DNA of 64,000 nt from Propionibacteriaceae bacterium (GCA_016717345.1 JADKFR010000002.1:124001-188000); one strand, 5' to 3'; positions 1-8,631 are shown, numbered from the stretch's first letter. The notes: a model not told the origin generated them from the letters alone. Program-made: numbers and translations.

Positions 1-486
1 ATGAGCATCTGGGCGGACTGGAGTTCACGCGGAATCTGGATCGCAGCCGAGTTGTTGTCGGCTTCCCTGATGGTGAGTTGCCGCGGCCTCATCCGGAATG
101 TGCAGCTCGCCAGAGAGAGCCTCCTTCTCCACTTTGTCGCTATAGGCCTTGCTGTGGTCTTCGACTGCAGGGACTCCACAAACGCGTGTTCAAGCAGGTG
201 GTAGCTCATCTCGTGGGGCCACGCTCGATCTACGGCGAGGCTCTCTTGGTTGTCGTTCTCAATGTTTGTTCGCGCTGTGCCGACGGGAACAAGGGCGGCC
301 GACCAAACCCTGCTCCGGCGCCCGAGGGAGTGTTCGATCGTCTGATCCGGCCATCCTGAGCAAGCCAACTGGGAGATCGAACAGACGGCGGTCCTGTGGC
401 GCTCCGCCAGATGTACGGGTCGAGCGGACCCCTCCTCACCGCGCTGCGATGGCGCTCGTGCCGGAGATCTGTTTCAGAGTGGCGGG
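1..486. other. No supportable gene
   Basis: I see no open frame here with a recognisable family motif or a convincing ribosome binding site. The short frames present are out of step with one another and look like chance frames in GC-rich DNA. The stretch may hold the degraded end of a gene that lies before the window. Confidence 0.4.
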
Positions 487-1110
487 CTAGAGCGTTCGGG
501 TGGTCTCATCGACCCGGATTGTGGCCATTGCCCGATCCAGGTAGCGCCCGAAGGGTTCGTTCTTGTCGGAGGTGGACCAGGCCTGGTGGGCGGCCTGCAT
601 GCAGGCGAATGCGGCACCGACGATCGCTGCCGGCGCCGGATCTGACGTCGGGGCGTCTTGGCCCGTGAGGCGGGTGGCCACTCGCCCGATGAGCAGCTGC
701 TGCACGCGTTGCATCTTCTCCAGATATCGGGCGTGCAACTGAGGGGTGCTCCGGACGATCTCCTCCATGGCTTCGTTGCGGGCCCGCTGGTGTGGATCCT
801 CGACGTAGTCGAGGGTGATGTCGAACACCCGCCGCAACGACTGCCACACCGGCTCATCCTCCGGCCTGGCGTCGAGGGCTTCGGCCATGCGGTCGGCGAA
901 GAGATCGTACTTGCCGATCACCAGGTCGTCCTTCGAGGGGAAGTACCGGAAGAAGGTGCGCTTGGACATGCCCGCCGCCGCTGCGATCTGATCGACGGTC
1001 GTGTCCTCGTACCCCTGAGCGAGGAAGAGGTCCTGCGCCACAGATGTCAGTTCCGTCTGCGCGAGGCGACGCGTGCGCTCCCGGATCGGGACAGGTTTCG
1101 GCTCAATCAT
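487..1110 (-). CDS. TetR-family transcriptional regulator
   Basis: This 207-residue protein has the TetR layout. A helix-turn-helix lies at about residues 38-57 (TVDQIAAAAGMSKRTFFRYF), followed by a helical ligand domain of the kind seen in MftR-like regulators. It is transcribed away from a short-chain dehydrogenase that starts 101 bases off, and the shared gap holds two inverted repeats. The usual reading is a local repressor of itself and the divergent dehydrogenase operon, released by a small hydrophobic ligand. The family call is seen directly; the target and ligand are inferred. Confidence 0.88.
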   Translation of the reverse strand: MIEPKPVPIRERTRRLAQTELTSVAQDLFLAQGYEDTTVDQIAAAAGMSKRTFFRYFPSKDDLVIGKYDLFADRMAEALDARPEDEPVWQSLRRVFDITLDYVEDPHQRARNEAMEEIVRSTPQLHARYLEKMQRVQQLLIGRVATRLTGQDAPTSDPAPAAIVGAAFACMQAAHQAWSTSDKNEPFGRYLDRAMATIRVDETTRTL

Positions 1111-1137
1111 GCGCCCATACTACCCCAGGATGCGAAG

Positions 1138-1192
1138 TTGGCACTCAGTGCCATGTGAGGCATATAGTAGCCCTGTGGCGTCAGGGTGACGC
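1138..1192. promoter_or_regulatory. Divergent promoter with two palindromic operators
   Basis: TGGCACTCAGTGCCA at 1139-1153 is a perfect 7-base inverted repeat around one base. GCGTCAGGGTGACGC at 1178-1192 is a 6-base inverted repeat around three bases. TTGGCA at 1138-1143 and TATAGT at 1163-1168, 19 bases apart, would make a rightward promoter whose -35 overlaps the first palindrome. The geometry fits repression by the adjacent TetR protein. The match to a TetR operator is inference. Confidence 0.6.
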
Positions 1193-1211
1193 TGACTAGT
1201 GAAGGAGCAGC

Positions 1212-2030
1212 ATGAGCAAGGTCTGGTTCGTTACCGGTGCGTCCAGGGGCTTCGGCCGGGAGTTCGTCATCGCCGCACTCGAGCGCGGGGACAAGGTCGC
1301 GGCGACCGCCCGCAACACCGACACCCTGAACGACCTCGTCGCCAAGTACGGCGACGCCGTCCTCCCCATCCAGCTCGACGTCACCGACCGAGATCAGGCA
1401 CTCGCTGCAGTCAAAGCCGCGCACGAGAATTTCGGCAGCCTGGACGTCGTCATCAACAACGCCGGTTATGGACTCTTCGGCACAGTCGAGGAGATCACCG
1501 AGCAGCAACTGCGGGACCAGCTCGAGACCAACCTGTTCGGCGTGTTCCACGTCACCCAGGCCGTCCTCCCGATCATGCGGGAGCAGGGCTCGGGCCACAT
1601 CATCCAGATCTCCACCATCGGTGGCGTCGCGGCTTTCCCGTCTCTCGGCGGGTACCACGCGTCCAAGTGGGCCCTCGAGGGCCTGACCGAGTCGCTGGCC
1701 CAGGAGGTCGGCGGTTTCGGCATCAAGGTCACCCTCGTCGAGCCCGGCGGATTCGACACCGACTGGGGCGGCGCCTCCGCGACGGTCGCTGAAGCCCAGC
1801 CGCAGTACGCACCTCTCCACGAGGGCATGGCCGCGCAGAGGGCCGGCTACACCAGTCCTAAGCCCGTCGGTTTCGGATCCGCGATCCTCAAGGTCGTCGA
1901 GGCCGAGAAAGCTCCCCTTCGCGTGTTCTTCGGTGAGCAGCCCCTCCAGATCGCGTCGTCCATGTACCAGCAGCGCCTCGACGAGTGGGCTGCTTGGGCC
2001 TCCGTCTCCCGCGAAGCCGAAGGCAAGTAG
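1212..2030 (+). CDS. Short-chain dehydrogenase/reductase
   Basis: This is a classical SDR oxidoreductase of 272 residues. The nucleotide-binding motif TGASRGFG is at residues 8-15, NNAG at 82-85, a catalytic serine near 134, and the YxxxK pair at Tyr148 and Lys152. It should use NAD(P)H on a carbonyl or alcohol substrate that cannot be read from sequence. GAAGGAG sits just before the ATG. It begins a rightward set with a DoxX-like protein and a second SDR, and lies opposite the TetR gene that probably controls it. Confidence 0.88.
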   Translation: MSKVWFVTGASRGFGREFVIAALERGDKVAATARNTDTLNDLVAKYGDAVLPIQLDVTDRDQALAAVKAAHENFGSLDVVINNAGYGLFGTVEEITEQQLRDQLETNLFGVFHVTQAVLPIMREQGSGHIIQISTIGGVAAFPSLGGYHASKWALEGLTESLAQEVGGFGIKVTLVEPGGFDTDWGGASATVAEAQPQYAPLHEGMAAQRAGYTSPKPVGFGSAILKVVEAEKAPLRVFFGEQPLQIASSMYQQRLDEWAAWASVSREAEGK

Positions 2031-2058
2031 GGCCGGCTGGAGAGGGGATCAGATCCTC

Positions 2059-2412
2059 ATGGTCGCCCAAGTGATTATCGCTGCCCTGCTCGTGCCCCTG
2101 CTCCTGGGCACTGGCGCAGGGAAGCTCAGGCAGCTCCCGTCTTCTCTCGCTATCCGCGACAGTTTGCGCCTGAGCAATCGCACCTGGAAGACCATCGGCA
2201 CGTTGGAGATAGGTGCCGTCGTCGGTCTTGTCGCGGGGGTCTGGTTGCCACTCGCCGGTCTGGCGGCGTCCGCGGGTGTCGGCGCGCTGATGGTCGGTGC
2301 GATCGTGGTGCGTGCCCGCGCCGGACAGCGAAACGCTGCGCCGTACGTTGCCGACGTTGTCGTGCTCCTGATCGCCCTCGCATCCGTCGGGCTCCACGCT
2401 CTCGCAGTCTGA
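2059..2412 (+). CDS. DoxX-like small membrane protein
   Basis: This 117-residue protein is almost entirely hydrophobic, with about four membrane segments and a short polar stretch (RDSLRLSNRTWKTIG) after the first. That pattern fits the DoxX-like family of small integral membrane proteins. The ATG at 2059 follows GAGGGG and lies 28 bases after the upstream dehydrogenase stop; longer upstream starts would overlap that gene. The biochemical role is unknown. The position between two SDR genes suggests shared detoxification or redox duty, which is inference. Confidence 0.65.
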   Translation: MVAQVIIAALLVPLLLGTGAGKLRQLPSSLAIRDSLRLSNRTWKTIGTLEIGAVVGLVAGVWLPLAGLAASAGVGALMVGAIVVRARAGQRNAAPYVADVVVLLIALASVGLHALAV

Positions 2413-2468
2413 CTCTGCAAGCAGAACCACCACAGCACCCCACCCTTCATCAATCAAGGAGACAGCAA

Positions 2469-3308
2469 ATGCCCGGAAAGACCATCATCCTCACAGGGGC
2501 CAGCGACGGAATCGGCGCAGCGGCCGCCCGCAAGCTCGTCGCGGACGGCCACACGGTGGCCCTTGTGGGGCGCTCGAAGCAGAAGACCGAAGCTCTGGCA
2601 CGCGAGCTCAAGGCCGACTCCTTCCTTGCGGACTTCACTCAGTTCTCGGAGGTGAGGGCACTCGCCGCGAGCCTTCAAGGCAGCTACCCCCGCATAGACG
2701 TTCTGGTCAACAACGCCGGAGGCATCTTCGGGGACCAGACCCGCACGGCCGATGGCTTCGAGAAGACGCTGCAGGTCAATCATCTGGCGCCGTTCCTTCT
2801 GACGAACCTTCTCTTGGACACGCTGATCTCGAGCAACGCCTCCGTCGTGAACACATCGAGCGTCGGAGCACGACTGTTCGGGAGGGTCGACCTCAAGGAC
2901 CTCAACAACGAGGCGAAGTACTCGGTCGCCAAGGCCTATGGGGACGCGAAACTCGCCAACATCCTCTTCGCCAAGGAACTCGACCGTCGCTACGGCGATC
3001 AGGGCATCTCTGCGGTCGCGTTCCATCCTGGGAACGTGCGGACGAACTTCGCCTCAGACACGACCAGCGCCATGCGCTTCATCTATCACACGCCCCTTGG
3101 CCGTCTGACCGGTCTCATCAGCCCGGAGAAGGGTGCTGAACCCCTCGTGTGGCTCGCCCAGGGAACTCCCGGCCGGGACTGGGTGTCCGGGGAGTATTAC
3201 GAAAAGCAGAAGATCGCCAAGACCAACCCCCAGGCCGGAGACCCGCAGCTCGCATCCGGCCTATGGGAGAGAAGCGTCGACATGGTCGGCCTCGCCACCG
3301 CCGCGTAG
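2469..3308 (+). CDS. Short-chain dehydrogenase (retinol dehydrogenase-like)
   Basis: This is a 279-residue SDR. TGASDGIG at residues 9-16 binds the cofactor, NNAG is at 81-84, serines 130-131 precede the active site, and Tyr157 and Lys161 form YGDAK, followed by LAN. The sequence resembles the retinol dehydrogenase/WW-oxidoreductase branch of SDRs. AAGGAG lies eight bases before the ATG. It is the last gene of the TetR-linked group. The substrate is unknown. Confidence 0.85.
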   Translation: MPGKTIILTGASDGIGAAAARKLVADGHTVALVGRSKQKTEALARELKADSFLADFTQFSEVRALAASLQGSYPRIDVLVNNAGGIFGDQTRTADGFEKTLQVNHLAPFLLTNLLLDTLISSNASVVNTSSVGARLFGRVDLKDLNNEAKYSVAKAYGDAKLANILFAKELDRRYGDQGISAVAFHPGNVRTNFASDTTSAMRFIYHTPLGRLTGLISPEKGAEPLVWLAQGTPGRDWVSGEYYEKQKIAKTNPQAGDPQLASGLWERSVDMVGLATAA

Positions 3309-3612
3309 GCAACAGCACTGCGCGATCCGATACGCCGGAGCTTTCGCCGGGTGAAGTACAGTCCTACCGTCACTCGCCATGGAGGTGGTTGGTCCATCTT
3401 CGTAAGTTCGTCGGGGGCTCAGGTCTGGGTGGTGTGGCGTCGTTCAGGTAGGGGCCGGCAGGCGGTGTCGAGGCCGCCTTCGGCTGTGCCGCGCCGCGTG
3501 TGACCCCCGAGGAACTAGCGAAGATGCCCACTTGCGCCGTCGGTCCTGGGGTCCCATCGAGGACTGAGTCCTGAGGTGTCGTGCGCACCGCCAGTACGTT
3601 CCATTGCCTGGT
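3309..3612. other. Intergenic, nothing recognised
   Basis: About 300 bases between the second SDR and a decayed reverse-strand gene. I see no conserved frame, RNA gene or clear terminator. It marks the left edge of the toxin-antitoxin island. Confidence 0.4.
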
Positions 3613-3937
3613 TCAGGGCCCGAGGAGTGCGAGGGGGACGATGGCGATGCCGTCGGGGCGGCGGTAGGCGTGTTGGCCGGTGTGGATGATCATCTGGTCG
3701 ACGAGGCGGTCGCCGAGTTGCTCGGCCAGCCAGTTGAGGTGCTCGACGTCTGCGGGTCTGATGGTGTCGGTGAGTTTGGCCTCGATCGCGATTGTGGATC
3801 GGTCTGCCGCTTCTACGATGGTCGATTTCCTGGTGGGTGTTCTTGGTGCGAAGGTGCCCGATGCGGGCGTCGGCCGCTTCGGCGTAGACCCGCACACCGA
3901 TTGGGCGGTCAACGGCTCGAAATGCGTGCGCTGTCAT
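3613..3937 (-). pseudogene. C-terminal remnant of a DUF4143 AAA-type ATPase, frameshifted
   Basis: Two overlapping reverse frames join into one recognisable C-terminus. RVYAEAADARIGHLRTKN runs into the conserved EID in one frame. IVEAADRSTIAIEAKL, then DVEHLNWLAEQLGDRLVDQ, continues in the next and ends PLALLGP. The frames meet at base 3820, where one extra base separates the GAC and ATC codons. DUF4143 proteins are about 400 residues with an N-terminal ATPase; only the last 100 or so remain. Such proteins often occur in defence or mobile regions. Loss of function is clear from the truncation. Confidence 0.72.
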
Positions 3938-3959
3938 CGGAAACCATCACAGGTATGAT
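3931..3959 (+). promoter_or_regulatory. Probable abiE promoter
   Basis: CTGTCA at 3931-3936 and TATGAT at 3954-3959 are 17 bases apart, a good sigma-70-type spacing. They sit about 35 bases upstream of the antitoxin start. A tandem TATCTG-TATCTG follows at 3961-3972, near the expected transcription start, and might be part of an autoregulatory site. AbiEi antitoxins are known to repress their own operons. Confidence 0.5.
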
Positions 3960-3992
3960 GTATCTGTATCTGATTCTGTCGAGCGTGAGGCG

Positions 3993-4577
3993 ATGATGGA
4001 CACTGCGATGCTTCCTGACCTGCTGCGCTACGACGACCTGGCTGCGGAGGGGCTCACCCGACATGGTCTTGACCGGCTGATCGAGTCGGGGGATTTTGAG
4101 CGCATCGCCCCGGGTCTATTCTTGCGGGCGGGGCTCACGGATGACACGACGGCCGCGTGGATGGCGGTCGCCGCGAAGAAGCCCGACGCGACGTTGTGCC
4201 TGCTCACCGCGCTGTCGCTGCACGAGCTGACAGATGAGATCCCCGCCCGCAGCGACATCGCCATCCCGCGCGGCACGCAGCCGGTCACCCTCCAGCATGC
4301 GCCGATTGCCTGGCACCGCTTCGATCCTGACACCTTCGGCATCGGGCGCCTCGAGTATGAGTTGCCGCTCGGGCTGTCCATCGGCCTGTTCTCGGGGGAG
4401 CGCACCCTGATCGACCTGTTCCGGCTGCGGCACGTATGGGGCAGCGACCTCGCCATCGGTGCGCTCAAGCGGTGGGTGCGTGGCAGGGGGAACAGCCCCG
4501 GCGCGCTACTCGCGCTGGCTGACTCCTTCCCGAAGGCGCGCCCCGCGGTTCAGTCGGCGCTGGAAGTGCTGCTGTGA
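3993..4577 (+). CDS. abiEi: AbiEi-type antitoxin (type IV toxin-antitoxin system)
   Basis: This 194-residue protein has an N-terminal winged-helix region at about residues 8-46, ending in IAPGLFLRAG. That is the AbiEi antitoxin layout: DNA-binding wing first, then the antitoxin domain with phrases such as TALSLHELTDEIP and GERTLIDLFRLRH. It overlaps the downstream nucleotidyltransferase by four bases (GTGA), so the two are translationally coupled. AbiEi neutralises the toxin and represses the operon. ATG codons at 3993 and 3996 are both possible after GTGAGG. Confidence 0.85.
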   Translation: MMDTAMLPDLLRYDDLAAEGLTRHGLDRLIESGDFERIAPGLFLRAGLTDDTTAAWMAVAAKKPDATLCLLTALSLHELTDEIPARSDIAIPRGTQPVTLQHAPIAWHRFDPDTFGIGRLEYELPLGLSIGLFSGERTLIDLFRLRHVWGSDLAIGALKRWVRGRGNSPGALLALADSFPKARPAVQSALEVLL

Positions 4578-5473
4578 CCCCGAGCCCGCAGCACGGCACA
4601 CCGGCGGGCGACGCGAGCATCGCCATCCGCAGGCTCGCCCGACAGGCCGGCGGAGACGTTCAGGAGCTGATGACCCTGTACGCCCTGGAAGGCTTGCTGG
4701 CGCGCATCGCACTCTCGGAGCACCGCGATGACTTCGTGCTGAAGGGCGGCGTCCTGCTGGCCGCGTTCGCTGCGCGCCGCCCGACCAAAGACATCGACCT
4801 GCAAGCCACCAGGCTTACCGGCGACCCTGAGGAGGTCGCCGAGCGCGTTCGCATCATCGCGGCGCTGGAGGTCGCCGACGGGCTCGCGTTCGACCTGGCC
4901 AGCGTCACAGCGATGACGATCCGTGAGGAAGACGAGTACGCGGGAGTGCGGGTCAAGCTCACCTCGACGCTGGGCACCGCACGGCTCACTGTCGGGATCG
5001 ACGTGAACTTCGGCGACCCGATCTGGCCCGCACCTCGTCTTGTTGACCTTCCCCGCGTCGTGCCCCTCGGGCTCCCGCCGGTGACGCTGCTGGGCTACCC
5101 GCTGACGATGGTGCTCGCGGAGAAGGTCGTCACCGCAATCGACCGCGGTATCGCCAACACCCGCTGGCGTGACTTCGCGGACGTGTACGTGTTGACCCAT
5201 CTTCATCCGGTCAGCGCGGCAGAATTCCGAGCATCGGTGAAGACCGTGGCCGAGTACCGGAACGTGGCGTTCACGCCTCTTCTGCCCGCGCTCGCGCCGA
5301 TGGGCGATTGGGCCCAGCAGAGGTGGCGCGCATGGCGCACACGATCCCACCGCGAGCATGAACTTCCCCGGGCGTTCGCCGACGTGCTCGCAGCGGTCGC
5401 AGGCTTCGCCGACCCCGTGCTGTCGGAGACGGCAATGGGACAATGGAACCCTTCGGCGAAGTCCTGGGAGTGA
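4574..5473 (+). CDS. abiEii: AbiEii-type nucleotidyltransferase toxin
   Basis: This 299-residue protein belongs to the AbiEii nucleotidyltransferase family. The signature Gly-Gly pair occurs in LKGGVLL (residues 56-62), and RRPTKDIDL supplies the metal-binding aspartates 73 and 75. Members transfer nucleotides to cellular targets, such as tRNA acceptor ends in studied homologues, and cause growth arrest or phage abortive infection. The GTG start lies inside the antitoxin stop. The gene looks intact. The exact target here is not known. Confidence 0.85.
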   Translation: MTPSPQHGTPAGDASIAIRRLARQAGGDVQELMTLYALEGLLARIALSEHRDDFVLKGGVLLAAFAARRPTKDIDLQATRLTGDPEEVAERVRIIAALEVADGLAFDLASVTAMTIREEDEYAGVRVKLTSTLGTARLTVGIDVNFGDPIWPAPRLVDLPRVVPLGLPPVTLLGYPLTMVLAEKVVTAIDRGIANTRWRDFADVYVLTHLHPVSAAEFRASVKTVAEYRNVAFTPLLPALAPMGDWAQQRWRAWRTRSHREHELPRAFADVLAAVAGFADPVLSETAMGQWNPSAKSWE

Positions 5474-5495
5474 ATCGGCAGGTGCCGCTCACGCC

Positions 5496-5747
5496 GTGAC
5501 CGACCACCGTGACCTCATCGAGATACTCCGCAGCACCGGCCAGCGCATCACCGGCGCCGCCGACCTCATCCTCCAGGCCACTCAGCCCGGCGCCACCATC
5601 GGCGACACCGCCCTCGATGCTCGGGAGAGTGACATCCGAGTTCAGACGGACCCCACGCGCTGGGAGGCAGTCTCCGTCGGACAGGCCATCACCCCGGAGC
5701 CGCCGACCGTGCCTTCGCCGGCGATGGTGCCCTCAGTGGGCCGCTGA
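5496..5747 (+). CDS. Small hypothetical protein after abiEii
   Basis: An 83-codon frame starts at a GTG 22 bases after the toxin stop. The first part (TDHRDLIEILRSTGQRITGA) looks like a plausible helix; the rest is rich in Pro, Thr and Val. I recognise no family. It could be a real small gene of the island or a decayed fragment. Confidence 0.3.
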   Translation: MTDHRDLIEILRSTGQRITGAADLILQATQPGATIGDTALDARESDIRVQTDPTRWEAVSVGQAITPEPPTVPSPAMVPSVGR

Positions 5748-6269
5748 CCATGACGACCGTGATGGACGAGCTCTGCTCACCTGGCCCATGCGACAGCGCT
5801 GCGTCGTCGGCGCGGCGCGTGCCGCACGACCTCAAGCGGAACTGTGCCCGCGCCTCCTTGCTGCTAGCGGTCGGTGTCGGACCTGCTAGGCCTCCCGGTG
5901 CACAGGAGGGAGCCGAACCTGTGCCCGCGCGTCCTTATCCACTGGCTCGCCTGTGATCCCGGGGCGGGCTGCGCCTATGCTGAAGGGCAGCCCCGGACGC
6001 AAGATCCGCGCGGATCTCGGGTGCGGAGCGATTCCCCACGTATTCCCCACGGCAAGGTGACGGCATGGCTGAGGCTCATCAAAAGACCTTGTCAGGGGGT
6101 CATTATCGGCTGACAGAAGAGAGCTTCAACTCCTCTCTCACGCCAAGAATATTCAATCCCGAGCGTGCCGCGCCGTCGTCAGGATGGTGACGCCGGAGGA
6201 TCCGTGCGTTCGTTTTGTTCGTTTTTGGATGATCTGCTGGTAGTCTGGCGCTCAGAGGAGGTGGTCGAC
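5748..6269. other. Noncoding stretch with palindrome and short direct repeats
   Basis: No gene is supported. AGATCCGCGCGGATCT at 6002-6017 is a perfect 16-base palindrome. ATTCCCCACG occurs at 6031-6040 and again at 6042-6051, one base apart. These could be operator or recombination sites at the join between two toxin-antitoxin modules. No integrase gene is present in the window. Confidence 0.4.
6208..6225 (+). repeat. Tandem 9-base repeat before the HTH antitoxin
   Basis: GTTCGTTTT occurs twice in direct succession (6208-6216 and 6217-6225), 45 bases before the antitoxin start. It is AT-rich against a GC-rich background, so it stands out. Direct repeats in this position are a plausible autoregulatory site. 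The role is inferred from position only. Confidence 0.45.
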
Positions 6270-6761
6270 GTGGCCCGGAATCAGGCGACTGCTGACACCA
6301 GGACGTACTTCCCGGAGGGTTCCGAGGCCCAGATCGTCGACTTCGTCCAGGCGTTGGCCGATCGCGGGATCCTCGCGCCGACATCGAAGGCGGCGTTGGT
6401 GGCGCCGGACAACAGCCGGGTCGAGTTGCCCGAGCCTCTGTACGCCGTGCTTGTGCAGGTAGCTGAGGCGTTGATGCAGGGCATGGCGGTGAGCGTGATT
6501 CCGCAGAGCGCCAGGCTGACGACCCAGCAGGCCGCTGACTTCCTGGGTGTCTCGCGGCCGACGCTAGTGCGGCTGTTGGAGCGGGGTGAGATTCCGATGT
6601 CCAAGCCGGGCCGTCACCGGTACGTCCAACTGCAGGACCTCGTCGCCTACCAGGACGCCATGCAGTCCCGCCGCAGGGAGATTCTGGACACGATGGCGCG
6701 GGAGGCTGCCGAGGCAGGGCTGTACGAGGCGACCGACGGCCCTCCGCCTGCGCTGCGCTGA
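6270..6761 (+). CDS. Excisionase-type HTH antitoxin of a PIN-domain system
   Basis: This 163-residue protein has a MerR/excisionase-like helix-turn-helix at about residues 83-108 (LTTQQAADFLGVSRPTLVRL), followed by the typical GRHRYV wing. The GTG at 6270 was chosen because GGAGG lies eight bases before it; an in-frame ATG at 6165 has no such site. A PIN-domain frame begins two bases after the stop. This pairing of an HTH antitoxin with a PIN ribonuclease is common in actinobacteria. It should bind its own promoter and the toxin. Confidence 0.8.
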   Translation: MARNQATADTRTYFPEGSEAQIVDFVQALADRGILAPTSKAALVAPDNSRVELPEPLYAVLVQVAEALMQGMAVSVIPQSARLTTQQAADFLGVSRPTLVRLLERGEIPMSKPGRHRYVQLQDLVAYQDAMQSRRREILDTMAREAAEAGLYEATDGPPPALR

Positions 6762-6763
6762 TC

Positions 6764-7362
6764 ATGGCGTTTCCGGCTTTCCTGGACACCAACGTCCTCT
6801 ACGGCGCGGTGCTGGCAGACACGCTTCTCCGCGCGCGGAGGCAGGCGCCTACCGACCGCACTGGTCGGCGGACGTCCTGGCCGAGTTGTCTCGGAGTCTG
6901 GTCCGGCATGCCGGTTTGGCCCTGGACAAGGCCGAGCGTCGGAGCGAGCAGATGGAGCAGGCATTCCCCGATGCGAGCGTCGCCGGCTACGGCGGGCTGA
7001 TCGACGGTCTGCGATGCGACCCGAAGGATCGGCACGTGCTGGCTGCGGCGATTCACGGTGGCTGCCAGGTGATCGTGACGTTCAACACCAAGGACTTCCC
7101 GCCGGAGTCGGTTGAGGGCTTCGGGATCACGGTCGTCCACCCGCAGGACTTCCTGCTCGACCAGCTCGACCTCTACCCGCGCCTGGTCCACGACGCGTTG
7201 CAGGCTCAGGCGGCGACGTCGAAACGTCCCGAGCTTTCCTACTCGCAAGTACTCGCGCGGCTGCGCAGGGCCGGTGTCGGCGCGTTCGTCGACGAGGTCC
7301 GGCACCGCTTCGGCGAGCTTCCCGACGACGAGCACATCGAAGGGAGACGTTTCCAGACTTAG
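6764..7362 (+). pseudogene. PIN-domain ribonuclease toxin, frameshifted
   Basis: The start MAFPAFLDTNVLY carries the first PIN acidic residue (Asp8). The rest of the domain continues in another frame: AEAGAYRPHWSADVLAELSR, then CDPKDRHVLAAAI and VIVTFNTKDFP. The frames meet in a CGCGCGCG tract at 6830-6837, where one base is missing compared with the expected LLRxAEAG. Repairing it gives about 199 residues. PIN toxins are metal-dependent RNases cleaving tRNA or mRNA. The break may be a true inactivation, slippage in the CG repeat, or a sequence error. The antitoxin in front is intact. Confidence 0.75.
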
Positions 7363-7543
7363 GCGGCGCGGAACCTCATCCTGGAGGGCCAATCGAGGGC
7401 GTGGCGATCTGACTGAAGGCTGGGCGCCTCGGGCACCGTAATCCTGAATCCGGAATCCGGCGGTCTCCCTCTCGTGGAACTCGACCTCGTTCCACCCGTG
7501 CGCAGGCAGCTCGGGGCTGACGCGAAGACGCAGGTCGGCGTCG

Positions 7544-7735
7544 ATGCGCAACGTCGGGATCAAGGGCGGGCCCGCCCACTGCCGGGCCTACCTGCCGCAC
7601 CTGCTCGACCTCGTGCTCTCCCGCAGGATCAACCCCGGGCTCGTGTTCGATCTCGAGCTGCCACCGTCCGAGATCGGCGAGGCCTACGCGGCGATGGACG
7701 AACGCCGCGCCATCAAAGCCCTGGTGCGACCCTGA
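7544..7735 (+). pseudogene. C-terminal remnant of a zinc-type alcohol dehydrogenase
   Basis: The 63-codon frame reads NVGIKGGPAHCRAYLPHLLD and ends FDLELPPSEIGEAYAAMDER plus RAIKALVRP, the conserved end of medium-chain zinc alcohol dehydrogenases. The in-frame DNA before 7544 does not resemble the rest of that family, so some 300 N-terminal residues are gone. It is a decay product at the right edge of the accessory island. Confidence 0.68.
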
Positions 7736-7847
7736 CCCGCGCACCTCCTCGTCTCCGCGCTCAGTTGGCCTGACGAACAGGGTGGTCGCCACGTGGCGGT
7801 AGCCGGTGGGCTGGCTTCGACGGGCCACGTCGGGCAGGATCGCCGTC

Positions 7848-8504
7848 ATGACCGGAGCCACGCGTGAGCTAGCGATGTTCCCCCTCGGCTCGGTGCTGTT
7901 CCCGGGCATGCCGTTGCAGCTGCGCGTGTTCGAGCCGCGCTACCGGGCGATGCTGTTATCGGTGCTCGGGGAGACCGAGCACGAGTTCGGGGTGGTGCTG
8001 ATCGAACGTGGCTCTGAGGTCGGGGGTGGCGACGTCCGGTTCGGGGTGGGCACGGTGGCGCGCATCGTTTCGGTGGAGCAGGCCGTGGGCTCGATCGTGC
8101 TGCTCGCGACCGGTGCCGAACGGTTCGAGGTGGTGCGCTGGTTGCAGGACGACCCGTTCCCGCGGGCACAGGTGCGCGAACTCGCCGCGGTGGAGTTGGA
8201 CGCGTCCACTCGCTCGGAGCTCGCTGCGGCCGAGGCTGTGGTGCGGGCGACCATCGCCAGGGCCAGTGAGTTCGTCGATCTTTCCTGGCCGGCCGACATC
8301 GAGCTGTCTCCCGAGTTGGCGCAGCGCCTCTGGCAGGTCGCCGGCATCGCACCGCTCAACTCCCTGGATCAGTACGCGCTCCTGCGCTCACGAACCGCCT
8401 CTGAGTTGCTGGCCCGACTGGTTGAAGACACGCAGGGGGCGGACGTCCTCTTCACCGCCGGATGGGGCACCGACCTGGAGGACGACGACGGCCGCCCCGA
8501 GTAG
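7848..8504 (+). CDS. LON substrate-binding (PUA-like) domain protein
   Basis: This 218-residue protein is the stand-alone form of the N-terminal domain of Lon protease. It begins FPLGSVLFPGMPLQLRVFEP and continues YRAM, the typical signature. It has no ATPase or protease part. The ATG at 7848 places the conserved domain near the N-terminus; an upstream in-frame ATG at 7806 would add an unconserved extension. The function of such single-domain proteins is not settled; substrate recognition or regulation is usually assumed. Confidence 0.83.
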   Translation: MTGATRELAMFPLGSVLFPGMPLQLRVFEPRYRAMLLSVLGETEHEFGVVLIERGSEVGGGDVRFGVGTVARIVSVEQAVGSIVLLATGAERFEVVRWLQDDPFPRAQVRELAAVELDASTRSELAAAEAVVRATIARASEFVDLSWPADIELSPELAQRLWQVAGIAPLNSLDQYALLRSRTASELLARLVEDTQGADVLFTAGWGTDLEDDDGRPE

Positions 8505-8631
8505 CTGCAGGTTCCTTTCTTGAGGCACCGAGATCCTCGGGCCCGCGGGACGCCTGGGGGCCGGCACTCGCTGCCGGGTGCGGGACTGGAGTCATCCCAG
8601 GGCGGACCGATCCGGCGCCGCCACGCTCGGG

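Noticed and set aside
5748..6269. tRNA or integrase-linked attachment site
   Set aside because: I found no cloverleaf-type sequence and no integrase gene; only short repeats are present.
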